From the NCBI GenBank assembly GCA_025980355.1, contig JAICXR010000117.1, positions 1 to 8,528 on the forward strand: a stretch of DNA of 8,528 bases, given 5' to 3'. Below are positions 1-5,765 of this stretch, one piece after another (the stretch's first letter is position 1; the number at the start of each line of letters is the position of its first letter). The DNA comes from Chloroflexota bacterium (lineage in GTDB: Bacteria > Chloroflexota > UBA4733). Made by a program: the position numbers and the translations under genes. The notes beneath the pieces are model-generated. The model searched no databases and had not been told where the DNA came from. It saw nothing but the letters and a program-made list of their open reading frames with translations.

Positions 1-597
1 CCAGCCGAGCTCGGTCGGGCCGCGCTGGCCGAGCCGGTTCATGTCGAGGATAGCGATCAGGGTGTTCAGCTTGCGGTTGCCGGCGTGGTCGAAGGCTTCC
101 CAGATCGACCCCTCCGCCATCTCGCTGTCGCCGAGCAGCACCCAGACGTGGTAATCGAGCTTGTCCAGGACCTTCCCGGCCAGCGCCACGCCGACGCCGA
201 TCGGCAGGCCCTGTCCCAGCGAGCCTGTGGCGACGTCCACCCAGGGCAAGATCGGCGTCGGGTGCCCCTCCAGCCGGCTGCCGAACTTGCGCAGCGTCAG
301 AAACTCCTGGTCGCTGACGGCGTCGGCGGCGCGGTAGAGGTAGTAGAGCAGCGGCGAGGCGTGCCCCTTGGAAAAGATCAGGTGGTCGTTGTTCGGGTTC
401 TTCGGGTCGTCAAAGTCGTAGCGGAGGTACTCCGCCAGCAACACCGCCATCAGGTCCGCCGCCGACATCGACGACGTCGGGTGCCCGGACCCCGCGGCGG
501 TGGTACAGCGAATGCTGTCGACGCGCAGTTGTTGCGCCAACTCGTGCCAGGCCGCGGTTTGGTCGGTGGCAGTCGCGGGCGCTGTCGTCGTGCTCAT
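1..597 (-). CDS. tkt: Transketolase, N-terminal part (partial, 3' end off the left edge)
   Basis: Transketolase moves two-carbon ketol units between sugar phosphates in the non-oxidative pentose phosphate pathway, using thiamine diphosphate and a divalent metal; it is cytosolic. The 199 visible residues are the start of the thiamine-binding domain. Visible signatures are AGSGHPT (36-41), SKGHASP (76-82), EGHPTP (110-115), TGSLGQGLP (124-132), the metal/diphosphate motif GDSE (156-159) and DMNRLGQRG (185-193), where N187 is the expected second metal ligand. The DxNRLGQ form and overall spacing resemble the shorter vertebrate-like transketolases of about 620 residues more than E. coli TktA; this is from memory. 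The ATG at 597 is chosen because AAGGAG lies six bases upstream. The glycosyltransferase gene ends 68 bases upstream on the same strand. It could instead be a split transketolase alpha subunit, because the C-terminal half is not visible. Transketolase identity is firm. Confidence 0.95.
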   Translation of the reverse strand, partial: MSTTTAPATATDQTAAWHELAQQLRVDSIRCTTAAGSGHPTSSMSAADLMAVLLAEYLRYDFDDPKNPNNDHLIFSKGHASPLLYYLYRAADAVSDQEFLTLRKFGSRLEGHPTPILPWVDVATGSLGQGLPIGVGVALAGKVLDKLDYHVWVLLGDSEMAEGSIWEAFDHAGNRKLNTLIAILDMNRLGQRGPTELGW

Positions 598-602
598 GCT
601 TA

Positions 603-608
603 CTCCTT
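603..608 (-). promoter_or_regulatory. Ribosome binding site of the transketolase gene
   Basis: AAGGAG on the minus strand, followed by TAAGC and then the ATG at 597. It is one of the closest matches to the anti-Shine-Dalgarno consensus in the window and fixes the transketolase start. It suggests strong, independent initiation rather than coupling to the glycosyltransferase gene 68 bases upstream. No convincing -35/-10 pair was found in that gap. Confidence 0.75.
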
Positions 609-665
609 CGCTCGATAACTCTTCCTGCATAGTTGTAGCACGCGATAGGCCAAAAGCGATTAAGG

Positions 666-2333
666 CTAATACGGGTAGCGAAGGGCGTCAACCACCTCGG
701 ACGGGTCTACCCGGCGCGAGAGCGGCAGGTAGACCTGGTACGGGCCGACCGTCGCCTCGCGGTAGGCGACGCCAAGCGCCTGCAGCCGGGTCGCCATCCC
801 GGACGGCGGGAGCGAGCCGACGACGATCACGAAGGCGGCCCGCGGCGCCTGGTCCACCTGCTGGAAGGCGACGGGGAAGCGGTTGATGCCGTGCCCGACC
901 ACGATGTCGTAGTAGTCGGCGCTCCGGATGGTGCCGTCGCTGAGGTACATCACCTGGTCGCCCGCCCAGTGGTTCAGCCAGATATCGTGCACGTCGTTGG
1001 CCTGCAACCACTCCAGCAACGGCTGGCTGTTCAGCGGTAGGCGATCCCAATAGGGCGACTGGAAGACCAGGCCGGCCCGACTCTCTCGGTGGCCGGCAAG
1101 GCTGGTCGCCAGGATGGCCGCAACCGCCAGCGCGCCTATGGGTCGCCAGATAGTGGCGAGCCGCACCACGAGCGCGGCCAGCAACAGCGGCAACACCGTC
1201 CAGAGCGGCAGGAGATAGCGGCCACTGCCGTCGAACGGCGAAAGCGACGGCCCGCCGAAGCCGCTGAGGAGATACACCGCGAGCATGACGGCGAGGAACA
1301 GCAACAGCGGAGCGGCCCCAGCCGGGGCCTTGCCCCGGGCCGCGCCACCTGACCAGACTTGCCGGAGGGCGTCGTACGCCGCCAGGAGCAGCGCCGCCGC
1401 GCTGAGCGCCGCCAGCGTCGCGGCCAGCCCCCGTGGGATAGTCCCCCAGGGACTAGTCAGGCCCAGCACGCGCGGCAGTAGCGTGGTAAAGAGCACATGC
1501 GCCACGGCACCACGGTTCGTGGTCGCGGTGCCCGCGCCGGCGAAGAGCCATCGGAACGTCGCACCGTTGTAGCGCAGGTTGTACCACCAGAGGGGGGCAC
1601 CGCCGATCAACACTCCCGGCAGGCCGAAGGCGATGGCCGGCCCGATCCAGCGTCGCAGCTGCCGCCAGGGCAAGAGCGCCAGCGCCGTCAGCACGTAATA
1701 GGCGACGAGCAGGTTCGCCCACAGCGCCAGCCCGCAGATCAGCCCGAGCAGCAGCCATTGCTTGCGGCGCGTATCCCCGCCCTGCCGGCGGCACTGCCAG
1801 ACGCCGAGCAGCAACAGCGCGCCGAGGACCATGACCCCGAGATAGGACCCCCAGACCTTCAGGCCCACCGCGTCGAAGTACACAGAAGGCACCGCCGCTA
1901 GCAGCGCCGCGACAGCGGCAACCGCCGGGCCATACCAGGCCCTCGCCAGCAGCCAGGTCGTGACGATGAAGGCGACGCTGGCCAGCAAGGTGACGCAGCG
2001 CAGCGCCAGCGGCGAAGGTCCGACCAGGGCAACAAAGGGGGCGGCAATATAGGACTGCAGCATGCCCATATAGGGCACGCCGAAGAGCAGATTGGGCGGA
2101 TCGCCGTGCAGGAGACGGACCGTGCCGATGCCGAAGAGCGCCTCGTCGCCGTCGATCATCCACTGGCTGCGGACGTTGAGCCAGACCCGCAAGGCCAGGC
2201 CGACGGCCACGATGCCCGCCAGGACGACCGCCGAAAGGCGATCACTGATCCCGGCCCGGCGCGGCGTCAGGCCGCCAGGTAGCCGGAATCCACCCAGCCC
2301 AGGGTCTTCGTCCCGTTCCCCACCTGCGCCCAT
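666..2333 (-). CDS. Polytopic membrane glycosyltransferase, GT-C fold (GT39/PMT_2-like)
   Basis: Probable integral-membrane glycosyltransferase that would use a polyprenyl-phosphate sugar donor and act on the outer face of the membrane; acceptor and sugar are unknown. The 555 residues begin with a hydrophobic helix (about 34-54). An acidic first-loop motif follows, DGDEAL (61-66), where the Asp-Glu pair is the expected catalytic or metal site of GT-C enzymes. Then come PYMGMLQSYIAAPF (87-100) and roughly ten further hydrophobic segments to about residue 412. GRYLLPLW (371-378) resembles the late-loop RY-LP motif of ArnT/PMT-like proteins. The last 140 residues are soluble and probably extracytoplasmic. 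The ATG at 2333 lies inside the end of the M23 gene, giving a 67-base overlap. No other ATG, GTG or TTG lies in frame before the first membrane helix, so this start is the best available, although the Shine-Dalgarno (GAGCGGCGG) is weak. Family assignment is good, substrate unknown. Confidence 0.82.
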   Translation of the reverse strand: MGAGGERDEDPGLGGFRLPGGLTPRRAGISDRLSAVVLAGIVAVGLALRVWLNVRSQWMIDGDEALFGIGTVRLLHGDPPNLLFGVPYMGMLQSYIAAPFVALVGPSPLALRCVTLLASVAFIVTTWLLARAWYGPAVAAVAALLAAVPSVYFDAVGLKVWGSYLGVMVLGALLLLGVWQCRRQGGDTRRKQWLLLGLICGLALWANLLVAYYVLTALALLPWRQLRRWIGPAIAFGLPGVLIGGAPLWWYNLRYNGATFRWLFAGAGTATTNRGAVAHVLFTTLLPRVLGLTSPWGTIPRGLAATLAALSAAALLLAAYDALRQVWSGGAARGKAPAGAAPLLLFLAVMLAVYLLSGFGGPSLSPFDGSGRYLLPLWTVLPLLLAALVVRLATIWRPIGALAVAAILATSLAGHRESRAGLVFQSPYWDRLPLNSQPLLEWLQANDVHDIWLNHWAGDQVMYLSDGTIRSADYYDIVVGHGINRFPVAFQQVDQAPRAAFVIVVGSLPPSGMATRLQALGVAYREATVGPYQVYLPLSRRVDPSEVVDALRYPY

Positions 2334-4318
2334 CCGCCGCTCAAGCCCAGTATGTGGACCTGATTCCCTTTCTCCAGGTAGCTGATCACCGGCGCGTCGG
2401 GTCCGGGGTCGCTGTGGACCCGCAGGCCGGCCGTCGCCACGGTGGCAATGGTACCGGCCACGACGGTGGTTGTGGCGCCACTCCCGCCGGTCGACGGTTG
2501 CGCCGTGCTCACCGGCGCCGGTGTCGCCGCCACGGCCGCGGCCGGCGTCGACGAGGGAGCGGCCGCGTGCGCCACCGGCGCCGGGGCCGCGCTATTGGCT
2601 ACCGGCAGCGGGACGGGGAGCCAGCCCATGGCGGTGAGCGTCTGGTCGCCGAGCAAGCCGAGCTCCACGGCATAGGGCGTGCCGGCAAACTCCGGGTGGT
2701 ATTCGAAGCGGGCCCGCTGGAAATACTGGATCGTGGCCGGGCCCTTGGCAGTGTCGATCTGCAGTTCCTCGGAAATCGGGTATCCGAAGACGGTGATACC
2801 GCCCCGGGACTGGAAGTATTGCAGGAAGCCGTAGTTGATGGAGTGCCCCGTCTGCGGGAAGTAGGCGTGTTGGGCGTTGGAAGCGAACGCAGCCACCTTG
2901 GCAAAAGGCTGCTGGTCCTTGGTGAGCGCGTCACCGAGCAGGGTGAGCTGCACCTGCTCACCGGCCGCCAGCTCCGGGTGGTATTCGAAGCGAGCCCGCT
3001 GGAAGTATTGCACCGTCATGCCGTCCTGTTTGAAGGCTTCGGTGCGCGGATAGCCGAAGGCGTCAAGGCCGCCGTGGTCCCGGTAGAACTGCAAGAAGGG
3101 CCAGCCCACCGCGTGACCGGTCTGGGGAAAATACTGTTTCCCAGCGCCCGAATCGGGCGGGACCGCGATCGTCGGCAGGTTCGGGCCGACGGTGACGCGC
3201 AGCCAGAAGACCGGACCGAAGGTGTTGCCCTGGCTGTCCGCCAGGCGCCACTGCTGCTGCTCCGAGGTACCCGTCGCGTCCAGCGGCGCCCGCAGGGTCA
3301 CGCTGACATTGGCGTCGGCGCCCGGCGGCACCGGATCAATAGTGGCCGTACTGAGCACCTGGAAGGCGCTGGTCCCCTGCAAGGCCAGGTGGCTGTTGGC
3401 CGGCCAGGGCTGGCTGCCGTCGTTGCGCAGCGACCAGGCTTTGGTGAAGGTCTGGCCGCCGTCGACGCTGCTGCCGTCCGGGAAGTTCACGTCGCTCACG
3501 AAGGCCGCGTCCAAGCCGCTGGAACGGGCACCGCCCGTCGGCAGCGTCGGCGTCGTCGGTGCATTCGCGATGTTCACGATCGTGGGTGCGTGGAGCACGC
3601 TGGACGGGGCGTTGCCCGACACATACCTGCCGCCCTCGGTCGGCACGCCCTTGTTCGCCGTGACATCGGCGAACGTAACCGGCAGCGACTGGCTGAACCA
3701 TGAATGGGGATCCGTCTTCTCCACCTGGAAATGCAGGTGCGGGCCGCTGGCGAAGCCGGTCGCGCCGCTATAGGCGATCGGTTGCCCCTGGGCGACGTGG
3801 TCGCCCACGTGGACCAGCGCCCCGTTCAGCATGAGATGGAGGTAGACGCCGCTGGTGCCGTCCCCCTGGTCAATCACGACATAATTGGCCTTGGATATGT
3901 CTTCCTTCCAGTCGGTGCCGCCGACGTTGCTGTCCTGGCGGACGTAACGCACGACGCCGCCCCGGGCCGCTTCGACGACGCTGCCGGTGGGCATTTCGAA
4001 ATCCCAGGCATACGCCTGCGCGCCGGTGTGGCTGAACGACCCGTTATTGCCCTGGACGCACTCGGACGAGACGCCGCGCGGCCAGGGCAGGAGGTAGGGG
4101 GACGGCCCCGGCACGGCGGTGGCGATCGGCGTTGGCGTCGCGGCGGCGGCCTCTGCCTCCGTTGGGGCGCTGAAACGAGGGAACGTCAAAAGGAGGCTCA
4201 GGAACAGGGCAATGGCGCCGAACAGACGAACGCACAGCAGCCTGGCTGCATGGCGACAACGGCTCACCGCAGAGACCAATGAGGTTGGTACATCGGGGCG
4301 CATCCTAACACCGAGCAA
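2267..4318 (-). CDS. Secreted M23-family metallopeptidase with NBR1-like Ig domain, paired LGFP-like repeats and SH3 domain
   Basis: Probable exported cell-wall hydrolase or envelope-binding protein of 683 residues. Order: basic N-terminus and hydrophobic signal or anchor (about 31-50) with an Ala-rich possible cleavage region near 55-60; M23 (LytM-like) domain (about 80-205); Ig-like domain resembling the NBR1 central (FW) domain (about 268-378), with FVSDVNFPDGSSV, W295, W305 and W357; two YFPQTGH...FGYP...YFQRARFEYHPE...LLGD repeats (396-461 and 486-557); Pro/Ala-rich linker (about 568-625); bacterial SH3 domain (about 626-683) with GLRVHSDPG and GWVDSGYL. The zinc and catalytic residues appear intact: H97, D106, H161, H194 and H196 (HLHF), so peptidase activity is plausible. 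M23 enzymes cut peptide bonds in peptidoglycan; the SH3 and repeat modules probably bind wall or glycan. The start is TTG at 4318 with AAAGG seven bases upstream; ATG at 4303 is the alternative, with AGG directly against it. It diverges from the kinase gene and overlaps the glycosyltransferase gene. Confidence 0.9.
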   Translation of the reverse strand: MLGVRMRPDVPTSLVSAVSRCRHAARLLCVRLFGAIALFLSLLLTFPRFSAPTEAEAAAATPTPIATAVPGPSPYLLPWPRGVSSECVQGNNGSFSHTGAQAYAWDFEMPTGSVVEAARGGVVRYVRQDSNVGGTDWKEDISKANYVVIDQGDGTSGVYLHLMLNGALVHVGDHVAQGQPIAYSGATGFASGPHLHFQVEKTDPHSWFSQSLPVTFADVTANKGVPTEGGRYVSGNAPSSVLHAPTIVNIANAPTTPTLPTGGARSSGLDAAFVSDVNFPDGSSVDGGQTFTKAWSLRNDGSQPWPANSHLALQGTSAFQVLSTATIDPVPPGADANVSVTLRAPLDATGTSEQQQWRLADSQGNTFGPVFWLRVTVGPNLPTIAVPPDSGAGKQYFPQTGHAVGWPFLQFYRDHGGLDAFGYPRTEAFKQDGMTVQYFQRARFEYHPELAAGEQVQLTLLGDALTKDQQPFAKVAAFASNAQHAYFPQTGHSINYGFLQYFQSRGGITVFGYPISEELQIDTAKGPATIQYFQRARFEYHPEFAGTPYAVELGLLGDQTLTAMGWLPVPLPVANSAAPAPVAHAAAPSSTPAAAVAATPAPVSTAQPSTGGSGATTTVVAGTIATVATAGLRVHSDPGPDAPVISYLEKGNQVHILGLSGGWAQVGNGTKTLGWVDSGYLAA
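2690..2728 (-). repeat. Near-identical DNA repeat, copy 2 (second LGFP-like unit of the M23 gene)
   Basis: This segment matches 2972-3010 at 36 of 39 bases, including 21 identical bases in a row (2690-2710 against 2972-2992). It encodes QYFQRARFEYHPE in the second repeat unit. The copies are 282 bases apart, exactly 94 codons. The rest of the two units is clearly more diverged, so this core has either been strongly conserved or been homogenised by gene conversion. Confidence 0.9.
2972..3010 (-). repeat. Near-identical DNA repeat, copy 1 (first LGFP-like unit of the M23 gene)
   Basis: Partner of 2690-2728, with three mismatches in 39 bases. It encodes the QYFQRARFEYHPE core of the first repeat unit. 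The same register relative to the protein repeat shows that the two units arose by internal tandem duplication of a segment of about 90 codons. Confidence 0.9.
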
Positions 4319-4325
4319 TGGAGCG

Positions 4326-4330
4326 CCTTT
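4326..4330 (-). promoter_or_regulatory. Ribosome binding site favouring the TTG start of the M23 gene
   Basis: AAAGG on the minus strand, seven bases before the TTG at 4318. The competing ATG at 4303 has AGG immediately adjacent with no spacer, which is too close to work as a Shine-Dalgarno. This is the reason for preferring the TTG; either choice leaves the signal peptide intact. Confidence 0.4.
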
Positions 4331-4378
4331 GTGCCGGCCAGGGAAATGCCCCGAATGTCCCAGTGCACTCGTCCGAAA

Positions 4379-4400
4379 GTGTCACCCGAGCGTCACCCGA
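4379..4400 (+). promoter_or_regulatory. Tandem 11-base direct repeat, candidate operator between divergent genes
   Basis: GTGTCACCCGA (4379-4389) is followed without a gap by GCGTCACCCGA (4390-4400), matching at 10 of 11 positions; the core GTCACCCGA is exact in both. Head-to-tail 11-base units place both copies on the same DNA face. That is the layout bound by OmpR/PhoB-family regulators such as the Pho boxes of Escherichia and Streptomyces. It lies in the only divergent gap of the window, between the M23 gene and the kinase gene, so it could control either or both. The binder is unknown and cannot be the response regulator in this window, which has no DNA-binding domain. Chance similarity in GC-rich DNA is not excluded. 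Confidence 0.4.
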
Positions 4401-4473
4401 TTGGCCGGTGGATGCCGGGGTACACTTGACAAAGGCCGTTATTGATCCGGCGGAGCGTCCTTGCCGGCGACCT

Positions 4474-4483
4474 GGAAGGGGGA
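4474..4483 (+). promoter_or_regulatory. Ribosome binding site of the histidine kinase gene
   Basis: GGAAGGGGGA, with its strongest part ending six bases before the ATG at 4490. It selects this ATG over the in-frame TTG at 4442, which has no comparable site and would add 16 residues that look unlike a domain. Confidence 0.65.
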
Positions 4484-4489
4484 TGCGCA

Positions 4490-5161
4490 ATGCCCGTTCC
4501 GGCGGCAGACAAATCGCCCGCGCCCGGATCGCGCGGCCATAGGATCGACGCGTTGGAAGAGGAACAGCGGCGTCTGGCCCGGATCGTCCACGATGGTCCC
4601 GCCCAGGTGCTCACGAACCTCGCGCTGCACAGCGAAATCATCGAGCGCCTGATCGGCGTCGACGATGTCCGCGCCGCCCACGAGGTCCGCGAAATGCGCA
4701 ACGATGCCCTGGCGGCCGCCGAAGAGATGCGCCAGATGATCTACCAACTGGCGCCGCCCGGGCTGCTCCAGCGCGACCTGGCCGAGGTCCTGCAAGAGCA
4801 CGCCGATCGCCTCCAGCAGCGCTACGGCATGTCGGTGCAATTGGAGGTGAGCCCGGGCCTCCCGATCGCCAAAGGCGACCAGATCACCATCTTTCGGGTC
4901 GTGCAGGAGGCGCTGCAGAACGCGCTGCGCCATAGCCGGTCGGCCACGACGTGGGTACGGTTGTCGCGCCACGGGCGTGACATCCTGGCCGAAGTGTGGG
5001 ATCGTGGCGCCGGGTTCGATCCGGACGATTCCATCCTCCGGGACGGCCGGCATCTGGGCATTTCCGGCATGCGCGAACGCGCCCAGCTCGCCGGTGGGGC
5101 CCTGTCCGTCGAGAGCAAGCCGGGGGGCGGCACCCACGTGACCCTTCGACTCCCGCGGTAG
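4490..5161 (+). CDS. Small cytosolic sensor histidine kinase, NarL/DesK type (HisKA_3 + HATPase), no sensor domain
   Basis: Histidine kinase of 223 residues that would autophosphorylate and pass phosphate to a response regulator. The dimerisation and phosphoacceptor region comes first: RRLARIVHDGPAQ places the acceptor at H34, followed directly by DGPAQ (35-39). This fits the DxxxQ phosphatase motif of the NarX/DesK group, so it may both phosphorylate and dephosphorylate its partner. The ATPase domain (about 128-223) has its N box around EALQNALRH (N144), G1 box DRGAGF (171-176), G2 box GISGMRERA (190-198) and the late GGGT (212-215). There is no membrane helix and only about 25 residues before the H box, so PAS, GAF, HAMP and transmembrane sensor modules are absent. 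Input must come from a partner protein or a ligand bound to the core. The next gene on the same strand is a receiver protein, 197 bases downstream. Family assignment is firm; the signal is unknown. Confidence 0.9.
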   Translation: MPVPAADKSPAPGSRGHRIDALEEEQRRLARIVHDGPAQVLTNLALHSEIIERLIGVDDVRAAHEVREMRNDALAAAEEMRQMIYQLAPPGLLQRDLAEVLQEHADRLQQRYGMSVQLEVSPGLPIAKGDQITIFRVVQEALQNALRHSRSATTWVRLSRHGRDILAEVWDRGAGFDPDDSILRDGRHLGISGMRERAQLAGGALSVESKPGGGTHVTLRLPR

Positions 5162-5358
5162 CGGCCCGAAGATCCCGTGCGCCGATGCGCCCTCCAATAG
5201 CCGGACCGTCCCATTTGGCAACACATTCGCTCGGAAGCGCGTATCATGATCATGAGGAAGAAGTGCCCGGTCCGTTCCTCGGCAGCGTTGCCGTGGCTCA
5301 CTGCCTGGTTCAGGCCGCACACACGCCGAGAAGGGGTGGAGACGGACGGAGCATGGTG
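5162..5358 (+). other. Gap between kinase and response regulator genes
   Basis: This is the longest non-coding stretch of the window (197 bases). It has no clear terminator (no stem with a T-run) and no convincing -35/-10 pair. TTGGCA (5215-5220) and TATCAT (5242-5247) are present but 21 bases apart, too far for a standard sigma-70 promoter. It contains a perfect 12-base palindrome at 5244-5255 and a short open frame (5252-5359) that ends in TGATG overlapping the regulator start. The length suggests that the regulator gene may have its own transcription start. Confidence 0.5.
5348..5351 (+). promoter_or_regulatory. Ribosome binding site deciding the response regulator start
   Basis: GGAG seven bases before the ATG at 5359. 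The ATG at 5353 lies one base after GGAG, and the GTG at 5356 only four bases after it, so both are poorly spaced. The ATG at 5359 gives the usual receiver start, MSKVLIVDDD. Confidence 0.65.
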
Positions 5359-5754
5359 ATGAGCAAAGTACTCATCGTCGACGACGACGCGGTCATCGTC
5401 GAGATGATGACGCAGATCCTTCAGGAAGAGGGACTGGCCGTCGTCACGGCCCTGGAGCCATTGCGCGTCTACGACGCGGCCAAGCGCGAGCGGCCCGATG
5501 TCATTCTGTTAGACATCATGATGCCCTATCTCGACGGCTGGGATGAGCTGCAACTCCTGCACGTCGACCCCGACACCTCGCACATTCCGGTGGTATTTGT
5601 GACCGCCAAACACGGTGAGTTCGATTCCTTGCCTTCCGAGCGACGCGGCGAATTCTTCGATTACCTGTACAAGCCGTTTGAGATTGACGACTTGGTCGCG
5701 AAAGTGCGCGCCGCCCTGGAGTCCCACACCGCGCGCCAGCCTGCCGAACGCTAA
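5359..5754 (+). CDS. Single-domain response regulator (CheY-like receiver)
   Basis: Stand-alone receiver of 131 residues that accepts phosphate from a histidine kinase. Key residues are in place: the acidic pair D9-D10 in VLIVDDD, phosphoacceptor D52 in VILLDIMMP, T82 in VFVTAK, and K105 in YLYKPF. After residue 115 there is only a short charged tail, so no DNA-binding, enzyme or RNA-binding output domain is present. The stretch GEFDSLPSERRGEFFDY between the conserved Thr and Lys is atypical in sequence and could be a partner-specific surface. Being 197 bases downstream of the kinase gene and on the same strand suggests that the two work together. NarL/DesK kinases usually pair with regulators carrying a LuxR-type helix-turn-helix, so the pairing is unusual and remains an inference. 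Output would be by protein-protein contact or onward phosphotransfer. The gene converges with the next one, leaving 11 bases between stops. Confidence 0.9.
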   Translation: MSKVLIVDDDAVIVEMMTQILQEEGLAVVTALEPLRVYDAAKRERPDVILLDIMMPYLDGWDELQLLHVDPDTSHIPVVFVTAKHGEFDSLPSERRGEFFDYLYKPFEIDDLVAKVRAALESHTARQPAER

Positions 5755-5765
5755 CCGCCTGCCCG

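Noticed and set aside
1453..2163. 236-residue open frame on the minus strand inside the glycosyltransferase gene
   Set aside because: It is a different frame of the same strand. The main frame carries membrane helices and the DGDE and GRYLLP motifs, while this one is Arg/Ala-rich without structure.
2354..3703. 449-residue open frame on the plus strand opposite the M23 gene
   Set aside because: It is antisense to a gene with clear domains and catalytic residues. Its product is Arg/Gly/His-rich without recognisable motifs, as expected for a shadow frame in GC-rich DNA.
4426..4446. TTGACA followed by TATTGAT as a promoter for the kinase gene
   Set aside because: The -35 hexamer is perfect, but the -10-like sequence is only 8 bases away and nothing suitable lies at 16-18 bases, so a standard sigma-70 promoter is not supported.
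5215..5247. TTGGCA and TATCAT as a promoter for the response regulator
   Set aside because: The 21-base spacer is outside the functional range, and no alternative -35 matches the TATCAT.
4439..5320. 293-residue open frame on the minus strand opposite the kinase gene
   Set aside because: It is the complement of a firmly identified histidine kinase, has no family motif, and arises from GC-rich codon composition.
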